55,501 nucleotides of DNA, taken from Desmonostoc muscorum FACHB-395 (GTDB lineage Bacteria; Cyanobacteriota; Cyanobacteriia; Cyanobacteriales; Nostocaceae). The notes under the pieces are model-generated. The model was not told the DNA's origin. It did no database searches and saw only the letters and a list, made by a program, of their open reading frames with translations. Positions 26,874 to 35,814 of this stretch are shown here, in pieces. Positions within the stretch are counted from its first letter, which is position 1; each line of letters begins with the position of its first letter. Made by a program: the position numbers and the translations under genes. Location of the stretch: positions 1 through 55,501 of the forward strand of contig NZ_JACJSF010000052.1 in assembly GCF_014698035.1 (NCBI RefSeq), written 5' to 3'.

Positions 26874-27197
26874 TTAGGCATCTTCAAGTTCAAATTGAGC
26901 TACCGTAACAGCATTAAAAGCGAATGCCAAAACTAAGGGCATCGGCGACTGAAACCAAAAGGTAAAGAGAACAGCTATGATTGTGCCAATCACTGCGGAC
27001 ATCGACCACAATCTTTCTTCAAAGGTCAATCCTTTCTCAGCTTTAATGCCTCTAAGAACATTAACTGGGATTGGTTCTGGCATTACCCCACCCGGAGGGA
27101 AAGCCCAGAAGTTGTTACGTCGCTCAACAAATAAATCTGTCCAGCCATTTTCTTGGCACCATGCCTCAATCCATTGAAGTGAGTAATGATTCATCAT
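26874..27197 (-). CDS. Conserved-looking small membrane protein
   Basis: Protein of 107 aa. A soluble Trp-rich N-terminal half (SLQWIEAWCQENGWTDLFVERRNNFWAFPP) is followed by two membrane segments (about 66-82 and 84-100). The N-terminal pattern resembles hypothetical proteins I associate with cyanobacteria, but I cannot name a family. A strong terminator directly downstream supports it as a real transcript unit. The start is ATG at 27197, with another Met at residue 2. Confidence 0.72.
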   Translation of the reverse strand: MMNHYSLQWIEAWCQENGWTDLFVERRNNFWAFPPGGVMPEPIPVNVLRGIKAEKGLTFEERLWSMSAVIGTIIAVLFTFWFQSPMPLVLAFAFNAVTVAQFELEDA

Positions 27198-27926
27198 CGG
27201 GTTTGGGAGTTCGGTTTGTGGAAGTTGTGTACTCGGTGAATGTAAACTCTTAGAGATTCCTGAAGAACTAACTAATCGCTATAAAATTAACGCTAATTAT
27301 CCAATTTTTAAGCTTTGTTAAGCACTGGGAACGCTTATAATTGCGCTCAAACCTTGCTTTCACTAATTAAAAGATTAGCAGTTGATGGTGGTTGTTTAAT
27401 TTAAAAGACAATAAACTTTACTTGGAAAGTTGTAAGTCAAGAATTGTAAATAAGTCGGTGAGTATTACTGCTTAATAAAACCCTTTATATCCTGAAATTA
27501 AAATCTAAAAATGAATAATTGTGAACAAATCAACAAGTATTAGGCATCGTCTGTTGTAGATATTGTTTTATCCAGCAAAAATATTCCTTTAGAGTTAGAG
27601 ATTTCAAATTCTCTCATCATTAAGAGTGATATTATGCTCACCTTCTATGTTTTGCTAAAGCTTGCTTGATGTGACAAGTAATTTATACTCAATTATTGCG
27701 ATCGCTATTTAGTAATTATTATCCTGCTTTAGTGCGAACGCTCATAGATTGTCTTTCTCTACCCAAAGTCGGAGGCATAATTTTGCTCAAGGTGAGAAGC
27801 TTATGCCCTTTTTGCGTTACAAAATATTAAGGAAGGGAAATACACATCCTCCAAATCCAGTAGCAAGGCTGCGAGTCTCAATTAGAATTAGCCAGTCTTG
27901 CTAATATTCAAATGCGGTAAGCTTAA
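27198..27926. other. 729-bp intergenic region
   Basis: It lies between a minus-strand and a plus-strand gene and should hold both promoters. One HIP1 site is at 27698-27705. A 33-codon frame (27803-27904) looks random. No RNA gene is recognisable, but the length leaves room for one. Confidence 0.4.
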
Positions 27927-28451
27927 ATGCAGCGATTAGACACCAAATTGACTCTCGATATATTTTGGCGGCAAGGGTTGGCGTTCCTTCTTGGAATTAT
28001 TATCTGGTGCGTGGCTGACCCCGCGCTGGCAGTAGACTGGACTCATCCACTGTCATTTAGCAATGCAGAGTTGTCAAGACGTGATTTTTCTGGTGACAGT
28101 TTGCAAGCTGCGGAGTTTTCTAACGCCAACATGGAACTGGCTAACTTTTCAAATGCTGATTTGCGGGGAGCAGTCATGAGTGCTTCGGTGATGACAAAAG
28201 CAAATCTCCACGGAGCAGATTTAACGAATGCAATGGTCGATCAGGTAAACTTGACTAAGGCCGATTTGAGTGATGCAATTTTCAAAGAAGCTCTTTTGCT
28301 CCGTGCCATCTTTAATGATGTGAATATAGACGGTGCAGATTTTACAGATGCAATTTTGGATAGAGCGCAAATTAAAGAACTGTGTACAAAAGCCAGTGGT
28401 GTGAATTCCAAAACAGGTGTGCAAACTCGTGAATCTCTAGGATGTCAATGA
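27927..28451 (+). CDS. Exported pentapeptide repeat protein
   Basis: Protein of 174 aa with an N-terminal hydrophobic segment ending in ADPALAVDW, a likely signal peptide. About 17 pentapeptide repeats of the A(D/N)LXX type follow (FSNANMELANFSNADLRGAVM and onward), forming a right-handed quadrilateral beta-helix, and the C-terminal tail has a Cys pair (ELCTKAS, SLGCQ). The role is unknown. Its TGA overlaps the purK ATG as ATGA, so the two are probably co-transcribed and translationally coupled. Confidence 0.87.
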   Translation: MQRLDTKLTLDIFWRQGLAFLLGIIIWCVADPALAVDWTHPLSFSNAELSRRDFSGDSLQAAEFSNANMELANFSNADLRGAVMSASVMTKANLHGADLTNAMVDQVNLTKADLSDAIFKEALLLRAIFNDVNIDGADFTDAILDRAQIKELCTKASGVNSKTGVQTRESLGCQ

Positions 28452-29602
28452 AACGTGTTGGTGTAATTGGTGGTGGGCAACTTGCCTGGATGATGGCGGA
28501 TGCAGCACAGAAGCTAGGAGTAGAATTAGTAGTACAAACTCCAAGCGTTCACGACCCGGCCGTGTCAATCGCTCAGGAAACTGTCTTCGCGCCAGTTGAT
28601 GACGCAAGTGCTACGCAAATATTAGCTCAAAAATGCGATGTCATCACCTTTGAAAATGAATTTGTTAACCTGCAAGCTTTATCTGTTTTAGCAGAGCAAG
28701 GTGTTTGTTTCCGTCCCAGCTTAAAAGCTTTAGCTCCACTTTTAGATAAATATCATCAGCGTTGCTACTTACGCGATTTGGGTTTACCAGTTCCTCGATT
28801 TTTCGCCCTTGACGAGGTAGAACATCTCCAATCAAAAATAGAATATCTAGGTTTTCCAGCAGTCCTCAAAGCCCGCCGCCACGGTTATGATGGTCAGGGT
28901 ACTTTCATAATTCAGGATTTTGATACTTTAGAGCAAAAGCTAAGTTATGAAACTATAACAAAACCTTTAAATGAATCATTTTTCTTGTTAGAAGAATTTG
29001 TCCCTTTTGAAAGAGAACTAGCAATAATTGCAGCGCGTTCTGTGGAGGGAGAAATTGTAACTTATCCAGTAGTGGAAACCCAACAAGAACAACAAGTGTG
29101 TCGGCGGGTGATTGCGCCTGCTGATATTACACTCAATCAAGTAGCAGAAATTCAAGCGATCGCACATACTCTATTAAATAGTCTAGAAGTAGTAGGAATT
29201 TTTGGAATTGAGCTATTTCTCAGGCATGATGGCAAAGTGCTGGTAAATGAAATTGCGCCTCGTACCCACAATTCTGGGCATTTTTCTATTGACGCTTGTG
29301 AAACCTCTCAATTTGAACAGCATCTCAGGGCTGTTTGTGGTTTACCTTTAGGGAATCCAGCTTTGCAGTGCGCTGGCGCTGTGATGGTTAACCTGCTGGG
29401 GTATGAAAATTCTCACAGCGACTACCAAAGCCAGCGTCAACAATTAGCCGAGATTCCCCAGGCGCACGTTCACTGGTATGGGAAGACAGAATCACGTCCT
29501 GGGCGGAAGTTAGGGCATGTTACGGTTTTACTGGATAATCAAAATAGAGAATCGGCAAGTGCGATCGCCCACACCATAGAATCTATCTGGTATCCCAGGT
29601 AA
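28448..29602 (+). CDS. purK: 5-(carboxyamino)imidazole ribonucleotide synthase
   Basis: ATP-grasp enzyme that carboxylates AIR with bicarbonate in purine synthesis. It begins with the N-terminal nucleotide fold VGVIGGGQLAWMM. The ATP-grasp domain (about 100-290) contains FPAVLKARRHGYDGQGT, LLEEFVPFERELAIIAAR and the metal-binding VNEIAPRTHNSGH. The start at 28448 gives an ATGA overlap with the pentapeptide gene; ATG 28442 in the same frame is the alternative. The 6S RNA gene follows 60 bp downstream. Confidence 0.94.
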   Translation: MKRVGVIGGGQLAWMMADAAQKLGVELVVQTPSVHDPAVSIAQETVFAPVDDASATQILAQKCDVITFENEFVNLQALSVLAEQGVCFRPSLKALAPLLDKYHQRCYLRDLGLPVPRFFALDEVEHLQSKIEYLGFPAVLKARRHGYDGQGTFIIQDFDTLEQKLSYETITKPLNESFFLLEEFVPFERELAIIAARSVEGEIVTYPVVETQQEQQVCRRVIAPADITLNQVAEIQAIAHTLLNSLEVVGIFGIELFLRHDGKVLVNEIAPRTHNSGHFSIDACETSQFEQHLRAVCGLPLGNPALQCAGAVMVNLLGYENSHSDYQSQRQQLAEIPQAHVHWYGKTESRPGRKLGHVTVLLDNQNRESASAIAHTIESIWYPR

Positions 29603-29650
29603 ATTGAGCAGAAACTTTCGATGTTGAACACACAAAATCTTTTGAAAAGC

Positions 29651-29656
29651 TATAAT
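29651..29656 (+). promoter_or_regulatory. -10 box of the 6S RNA gene
   Basis: An exact TATAAT lies 7-8 bp before the predicted 5' end of 6S RNA. The -35 is less clear; TTGAAC at 29624-29629 is 21 bp upstream. Confidence 0.6.
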
Positions 29657-29662
29657 GAGTGA

Positions 29663-29845
29663 GTTGCACTACGACGTTGGTGACTGCCATCAAGTTTTTT
29701 GATCTATGCCTTTAATGACAAGGGAGTCAACTGTTCTCGTGGCAGTATACCGGGCATGTACCCGGAAACTTTAAACGAGGAATTTAGGTTCCCACCTGGA
29801 TAAACCCAGGTCATAAACTTAGGTAAAACGGCGTCGCGGTGAACT
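29663..29845 (+). ncRNA. ssaA: 6S RNA (SsaA), cyanobacterial type
   Basis: About 183 nt directly downstream of purK, where cyanobacterial 6S RNA genes are known to lie. The ends can pair into a long closing stem (GTTGCACTACGACGTTGG at the 5' end with ACGGCGTCGCGGTGAAC at the 3' end, allowing G-U and bulges). Inside are the arms CCGGGCATGTACCCGG and CCTGGATAAACCCAGG, flanking an open central region. 6S RNA mimics an open promoter and sequesters the housekeeping RNA polymerase holoenzyme. A TATAAT box precedes it and a hairpin follows. Ends are estimates within a few bases. Confidence 0.85.
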
Positions 29846-29852
29846 TAAAATT

Positions 29853-29891
29853 ATTAGCTCTCAAAATCAGTTAGAATTTGGGAGCTTTAAT
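29853..29891 (+). terminator. Hairpin downstream of 6S RNA
   Basis: GCTCTCAAAAT (around 29857-29867) pairs with ATTTGGGAGC (29875-29884) with G-U and one mismatch, extended by flanking A/T pairs. The T-tract is weak. A plausible terminator or processing site. Confidence 0.45.
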
Positions 29892-29986
29892 TATTTAAAT
29901 GGTTATTAATTGTAGTAAAAACTAGACATCCTAAACTAACGTGATGTCAAGTTTAGTTAATTCCTAAACTTGAATAATTCCACTCT

Positions 29987-30023
29987 GATTGTAGAGACGT
30001 AGCAATGCTACGTCTCTACAATC
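29987..30023. repeat. Perfect 17-bp inverted repeat, GTAGAGACG family
   Basis: GATTGTAGAGACGTAGC, loop AAT, GCTACGTCTCTACAATC. The same family occurs 470 bp downstream inside the kinase gene (30489-30518), with a shorter relative at 6976-6997. Confidence 0.87.
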
Positions 30024-30171
30024 ATTTTTGGAGATGTATTTTTAATATTTGCTACCAGGTTGTTAAATACAATAGGTTATCGATTCCTTTCCCATTATGA
30101 AATTAATTCCTTCTACCATCTCAAAATGAGTAAACTGACAGTAAATATTCCCATGTTTTTGGGAACCCTAG

Positions 30172-33100
30172 ATGGTGAAGTCTCAAGAATTAAGCCGTAT
30201 GGTCAGCATTCCCGGATATCACGTTAGCAAAGAACTCTACAATGGTTCTCGAACCTTGGTTTATCGCGCTAATCGAGAAACTGACCAAAAATCTGTAGTG
30301 ATTAAGCTGATGAAAACTGTTTATCCCAGTTTCATTGAATTGATCCAGTTTCGGAACCAGTTCACCATCGCCAAAAATTTAAATCTACCTGGAATCATCC
30401 AGACATACAGCCTGGAACCCTATCAGAATGGCTATGCGTTAGTGATGGAAGACTTTGGGGGAATTTCTCTCAAAGATTATTTGACCTCTGTAGAGACACG
30501 ATATATCGCGTCTCTACAAGAGTTTTTACAAGTAGCGATCGCACTGTGCAATACATTAGATATTCTAATTCGTCATCGGATCATTCACAAAGATATTAAA
30601 CCCGCCAATATTTTAATTAATCCAGAAACTAAAGAAGTTAAGTTAATTGACTTTAGTATTGCATCTCTGTTGCCACGAGAAACTCAATCCCTGATGAGTC
30701 CTAATGTGCTAGAAGGGACACTCGGCTATTTGTCTCCAGAGCAAACTGGACGAATGAATCGGGGAATTGATTACCGGACTGATTTTTATTCTCTAGGTGT
30801 AACATTTTACGAGTTACTAACAGGGGAATTACCATTTAAATCGCACGAGCCGATGGAATTGGTACATTGTCATATTGCAAAACTTCCGCTTTTAGTACAT
30901 GAGATTAATCCGCAAATTGCGCCTGTACTCTCATCCATTGTGAATAAACTGATGGCGAAAAATGCCGAAGACCGCTATCAGAGCGCATTTGGGCTGAAAT
31001 ATGATTTAGAAAATTGTTTAGCTCAACTCAAAGAAACGGGGAAAATTGTAAGTTTTCCAATTGCTCAACGGGATGTGTGCGATCGCTTTATCATCCCAGA
31101 AAAACTCTATGGTCGTGAGCATGAAGTTGAAACTCTGCTCAAAGCCTTTGACCGTGTTACCAACAATCAGACAGAATTAATGCTGGTGGCTGGTTTTTCT
31201 GGTATTGGTAAAACTGCTTTAGTTAACGAGGTTCACAAACCTATTGTCCGGCAACGGGGCTACTTTATCAAAGGCAAATTTGACCAATTTAATCGGAATA
31301 TTCCTTTCTCCGCTTTTGTGCAGGCGTTTCGAGACTTAATGGGGCAATTGCTCAGTGAAAGTGATACTCAATTGTCAACTTGGAAAAGTAAAATCTTACA
31401 AGTTCTGGGCGATCAAGGACAAGTCATTCTTGAGGTAATTCCCGAACTCGAACAAATTATTGGTCAACAACTACCTGCAACCGAACTTTCACCAAGTGCA
31501 GCACAAAATCGCTTTAATTTACTCTTTCAAAAGTTCATTCAGGTATTCACTACAAAAGAACATCCATTAGTAATTTTCCTCGATGATTTGCAGTGGGGCG
31601 ATTCTGCATCACTCAAATTGATACAGTTGTTGATGAGTAAATCAGGAAGTGGAGCTTTACTTTTAATTGGAGCTTATCGAGATAATGAAGTATCTACCGC
31701 GCATCCGTTAATGTTGACTTTAGCAGATATTCGCAAAGTCAATGCCACGATTCATACTATTGCTTTAGCTCCGTTAAATAAAGCTAGTTTAAATCAATTG
31801 ATGGTTGATACCTTTAGTTGCTCAGGTGAAATTGCCCAACCCCTAACGCAACTCGTCTATCAAAAAACTCAAGGGAATCCATTTTTTGCAACGCAATTTC
31901 TCAAAGCATTATATGAAGATGGACTGATTACTTTTAATTTTGCTCAAGGTTACTGGCAATGTGATATTGCTGCTGTGAAGGCACTTGCTCTGACCGATGA
32001 TGTGGTAGAGTTCGTAGCGCTACAGTTGCAGAAGTTGCCAGCAGCAACGCAAAATATGTTGAAATTAGCCGCGTGTATTGGCAACCAGTTTGATTTGCTA
32101 ACCTTAGCAATTGTTTCTGAACAATCGGAAACCGAAACGGCAGCATCTTTATGGAAAGCTTTGCAAGAAGGGTTAGTTTTACCTACTAGCGAAGTTTATA
32201 AATTCTTTCAAGATAGTGGGAATGATTGTAACTCAAATCCTTTAAATTCCAATTTACAAGTCCCTATCTACAAATTTTTACACGATCGCGTGCAGCAAGC
32301 GGCTTATTCGCTAATTCCAGATGAAGATAAACAATTTACCCATCTTAAAATTGGTCAATTACTGTTGCAAAATACCTCTGAGTCTCAGCAAGAGGAGCGA
32401 ATTTTTGAGATTGTCAGTCAGTTGAATTGTGGAATGGCGCTAATCACCCAGCCAAGTGAACGTCAACAATTAGCTCAGTTAAATTTGAATGCTGGTCGAA
32501 AAGCGAAAGAAGCTACTGCTTATGGTGCAGCAATTCATTATCTCAAGTCGGGAATGCAATTGCTGACAATTAATAGTTGGGAAATCGCTTATGAACTGAC
32601 TCGAAGTTTATACGAAGAAGCTGCCGAAGCTGCCTTTCTCAACAATGAATTTGAGCAGATGGAATCTCTTATCCAGGTCGTCATGGAAGAAACAACCACC
32701 TTACTGGATAGGGTGAAAGTTTATGAAGTTCAACTCCAAGCCGATCAGGTGCGGAATCAATCATTCAAAGCGATCGCAATTGGGCGTGAACTTCTCGCTC
32801 AACTTGGGGTAACATTACCTGAATCAGTAACACCTCCAGACATTCAGCAATCTGTAGTCAACACGCTCTCCACCTTGGCTGGTAGAAGTATTGAGGGCTT
32901 AGTTGATTTGCCATTGATGAATGATCCCAAAGCTTTGGTTGCTTTGCGAATTATGGCTAGCATCGCTCCCGCCATTCATCAGGCTGCGGCTTATCTGTTC
33001 CCAATTATTGCCTGCGAAGAGGTGAATTTATCTCTTAAATACGGCAATGCACCACTTTCTGCACCAGGGTATGCAGATTTTGGAATTGTACTTAATATTT

Positions 33101-35604
33101 GTAACCAAATGGAGTCAGGCTCAGAATTTGGCCAGCTAGCTTTAATGCTTGTAGATAGATTTCAAGCAAAATCTGTTCAAAGCATGACTATATTTAAGGT
33201 GGGTGCATTGAATCAATTTAATAAACAACACGTTCGCGCCTCAATTAGTTTATTACAGGAATCCCATCGTTTTGGATTAGAGACAGGCGACTTTTTTCAT
33301 GTGCTTGCATCCATGATTTTCAAGTTATTCTATGTCTATTTAAGTGGCACAGAAGTTTTGGAAATTCTCTTAGCAGATATCAAAGCTTACAAGTCTAATT
33401 TTGCCCAAAATCAGCGCTTATTAAATTGGTCTAATATAATCTGTCACAGTATTAACAATTTAACCGAATCTAGCGATAATTCAGAGCGTTTCATTGGTGA
33501 AGATTGTCAAGAAGAACAACTTTTATCTACGCTGATCGAAGAGAACGACGAATTAACACTCCATATCTTTTTCCTAAGTAAGTTAACACTCAATTATCTT
33601 TTTGAGAATTTTCCGGCGGCAGTTGAGAATGCAAATCAGGGAGAGCAATACCTTAACGGTGGCGCAGGAATGCTATCTGTGCCTGTTTTCTACTACTACG
33701 ATTCTTTGTCTCGGCTGGCTGTCTATTCAACGGCTGAACCATCTCAACAAGAACAATTACTCTTAAAGGTTGGCGAAAACCAGGAAAAATTGCAGTTTAG
33801 AGCCAAATTTGCACCGATGAATTTCCAGCACAAATTTGAATTGGTGGAAGCAGAACGCTATCGGGTTCTGGGCGACAAGTTGGCAGCAATAGAATTATAT
33901 GATCGCGCAATTTTTCTTGCGAAAGAAAACGAATATATCCCAGAAGAAGCTTTGAGCAATGAGCTAGCTGCCAAGTTCTACCTCGATTGGGGCAAAGAAA
34001 AAATCGCCCAAGTTTATATGCAAGAAGCTTATTACTGTTATGCTCGTTGGGGCGCTAAAGCCAAAACTGAGGATTTAGAAAAACGCTATCCTCAACTTCT
34101 GGCTCCCATCTTACAAGGGCAGCATCATCGCTTACAACTGAGTTCAACCATTGATGGATCGTCATTCCCACATCAAACTATCCACACAAACCTTTCTAGC
34201 AGCAGTATTTCTGAAGCCCTCGATTTTGCCACCATCTTTAAAGCCTCACAAGCTCTCTCTAGTGAAATTCAATTAGAGCAATTACTTACTACCCTTTTGC
34301 AAGTGGTGATGGAAAATGCCGGCGCACAAAAAGCTGCTCTGCTTGTACTCCAACAGGGTGATTTAGTGGTTGAAGCTATAGCCACCATCAACGAAGGAGT
34401 GACTCTGGTATCTGTACCATTGTCAATCAGCGAAGGCATTCCCATTACACTGGTAAACTATGTCAAACGCCGCTTAAAAACTGTTGTGCTAGATGATGCA
34501 ACAGCACAAACTGATTTTATCGCCGATTCATATTTCATGCAGCAACAACCTAAGAGTGTGTTGTGTACGCCGATGTTAAATCAGGGTAAACTCATCGGGC
34601 TGCTATATCTAGAAAATCCGCTGACAATTGGTGCATTTACGAGCGATCGCACCGAAGTTATCCAACTGCTATGCACCCAAGCCGCCATCTGTCTAGAAAA
34701 TGCCCGTCTTTATCAAGAATCTCAAAATTATGCTCATCAACTAGAGCGATCGCTACAAGAACTAGAGCATACCCAATTACAAATGGTGCAAAATGAAAAA
34801 ATGGCAACCTTGGGTAATTTAGTTGCTGGGGTGGCACATGAAATTAATAATCCCATTGGATTTTTGAAAGGCAGCCTTAACAATGCCGAAGAGTATATTC
34901 AAGACTTACTCGCTCATATCCAATGCTACCAACAACATCATCCCACTTCTGCGATCGCAGTCATTGAGCATAGCGAAGAAATTGACCTAGAATTCTTGAC
35001 TCAAGACTTACCAAAGCTCGTAAGCTCAATGAAGGTGGCAAGCGAACGGATTAAAGACATTAGCATTAGTCTTCGCACTTTCTCCAGAGCCGATACAACC
35101 GAAAAAGTCGCTTGTAATCTCCATGAAGGGATTGAGAGTACGCTATTAATTTTGAAGTATCGCCTTAAAGCTAACGAAAAACGTCCAGCAATTGAAGTTA
35201 TCACCGAATACGGTAAATTACCACTAGTCAAGTGCTTTTTAGGACAATTAAATCAAGTATTTATGAACATCCTTGCTAATGCAATTGATGCCTTAGATAC
35301 ATCCAGTGAGGGGCTTTCTTTTGCCCAAGCGCAAGCTAACCATCACCAAATACTGATTAACACCGAAGTATCCAGTGACAACAAGGTGACAATTCGCATC
35401 AAAGATAACGGTCAGGGGATGCCAGAGGAGATTAGAGCAAGGATCTTTGACCACCTGTTTACAACAAAAGAGGTTGGAAAGGGAACAGGATTAGGATTAG
35501 CGATCGCTCGTCAAATTGTCGAGGAAACCCATAATGGGCGGTTGAGGTGCAATTCTGTGCTTGGTGAAGGAACAGAATTTGTCATTGAGATTCCAGTGTT
35601 TTAA
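30172..35604 (+). CDS. Giant hybrid Ser/Thr kinase - AAA ATPase - GAF - histidine kinase (copy 2)
   Basis: Paralogue of 12038-17461 with the same domain order, 1810 aa. The Ser/Thr kinase domain (about 1-285) has HKDIKPAN from H139, but the DFG motif reads DFS (160-162). Next are the AAA ATPase with Walker A GFSGIGKT (341-348) and Walker B IFLDDLQWGD, a long helical region, GAF (about 1350-1510), coiled coil, and a histidine kinase with H1556 (GVAHEINNP), an intact G1 box DNGQG and G2 GKGTGLGLA. A 30-bp palindrome is inserted in frame at 30489-30518 (residues SVETRYIAS). It carries at least seven HIP1 sites against two in copy 1. The start is ATG 30172; ATG 30199 is an alternative. Confidence 0.92.
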   Translation: MVKSQELSRMVSIPGYHVSKELYNGSRTLVYRANRETDQKSVVIKLMKTVYPSFIELIQFRNQFTIAKNLNLPGIIQTYSLEPYQNGYALVMEDFGGISLKDYLTSVETRYIASLQEFLQVAIALCNTLDILIRHRIIHKDIKPANILINPETKEVKLIDFSIASLLPRETQSLMSPNVLEGTLGYLSPEQTGRMNRGIDYRTDFYSLGVTFYELLTGELPFKSHEPMELVHCHIAKLPLLVHEINPQIAPVLSSIVNKLMAKNAEDRYQSAFGLKYDLENCLAQLKETGKIVSFPIAQRDVCDRFIIPEKLYGREHEVETLLKAFDRVTNNQTELMLVAGFSGIGKTALVNEVHKPIVRQRGYFIKGKFDQFNRNIPFSAFVQAFRDLMGQLLSESDTQLSTWKSKILQVLGDQGQVILEVIPELEQIIGQQLPATELSPSAAQNRFNLLFQKFIQVFTTKEHPLVIFLDDLQWGDSASLKLIQLLMSKSGSGALLLIGAYRDNEVSTAHPLMLTLADIRKVNATIHTIALAPLNKASLNQLMVDTFSCSGEIAQPLTQLVYQKTQGNPFFATQFLKALYEDGLITFNFAQGYWQCDIAAVKALALTDDVVEFVALQLQKLPAATQNMLKLAACIGNQFDLLTLAIVSEQSETETAASLWKALQEGLVLPTSEVYKFFQDSGNDCNSNPLNSNLQVPIYKFLHDRVQQAAYSLIPDEDKQFTHLKIGQLLLQNTSESQQEERIFEIVSQLNCGMALITQPSERQQLAQLNLNAGRKAKEATAYGAAIHYLKSGMQLLTINSWEIAYELTRSLYEEAAEAAFLNNEFEQMESLIQVVMEETTTLLDRVKVYEVQLQADQVRNQSFKAIAIGRELLAQLGVTLPESVTPPDIQQSVVNTLSTLAGRSIEGLVDLPLMNDPKALVALRIMASIAPAIHQAAAYLFPIIACEEVNLSLKYGNAPLSAPGYADFGIVLNICNQMESGSEFGQLALMLVDRFQAKSVQSMTIFKVGALNQFNKQHVRASISLLQESHRFGLETGDFFHVLASMIFKLFYVYLSGTEVLEILLADIKAYKSNFAQNQRLLNWSNIICHSINNLTESSDNSERFIGEDCQEEQLLSTLIEENDELTLHIFFLSKLTLNYLFENFPAAVENANQGEQYLNGGAGMLSVPVFYYYDSLSRLAVYSTAEPSQQEQLLLKVGENQEKLQFRAKFAPMNFQHKFELVEAERYRVLGDKLAAIELYDRAIFLAKENEYIPEEALSNELAAKFYLDWGKEKIAQVYMQEAYYCYARWGAKAKTEDLEKRYPQLLAPILQGQHHRLQLSSTIDGSSFPHQTIHTNLSSSSISEALDFATIFKASQALSSEIQLEQLLTTLLQVVMENAGAQKAALLVLQQGDLVVEAIATINEGVTLVSVPLSISEGIPITLVNYVKRRLKTVVLDDATAQTDFIADSYFMQQQPKSVLCTPMLNQGKLIGLLYLENPLTIGAFTSDRTEVIQLLCTQAAICLENARLYQESQNYAHQLERSLQELEHTQLQMVQNEKMATLGNLVAGVAHEINNPIGFLKGSLNNAEEYIQDLLAHIQCYQQHHPTSAIAVIEHSEEIDLEFLTQDLPKLVSSMKVASERIKDISISLRTFSRADTTEKVACNLHEGIESTLLILKYRLKANEKRPAIEVITEYGKLPLVKCFLGQLNQVFMNILANAIDALDTSSEGLSFAQAQANHHQILINTEVSSDNKVTIRIKDNGQGMPEEIRARIFDHLFTTKEVGKGTGLGLAIARQIVEETHNGRLRCNSVLGEGTEFVIEIPVF
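30489..30518. repeat. GTAGAGACG-family palindrome inside kinase copy 2
   Basis: A 30-bp near-perfect palindrome running from TGTAGAGACACG to CGCGTCTCTACA (two G-U-type changes). It adds ten codons in frame in the kinase domain, before the helix that leads to the catalytic loop. Confidence 0.75.
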
Positions 35605-35814
35605 CGGTTCGCAGAAGTCCTCACCCTCTCTACGAGACGCTATTTGCGGTCAACTCTGAGTAGGGTGGGGATAGGGAGAAGCTGATAATGATTGCATAAC
35701 GCGTGCCATTTCTTGGTAGTGTGGACAACAGTAATAACACAATTCTTCAAAATCTGTATAACTTGATTCTAAATTAGGTATCGTTCAGAGTTAAGATTAC
35801 ACAATTGCGTTGAA

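Noticed and set aside
27803..27904. 33-codon frame upstream of the pentapeptide gene
   Set aside because: It has no hydrophobic segment, motif or family resemblance, and no clear ribosome-binding site.
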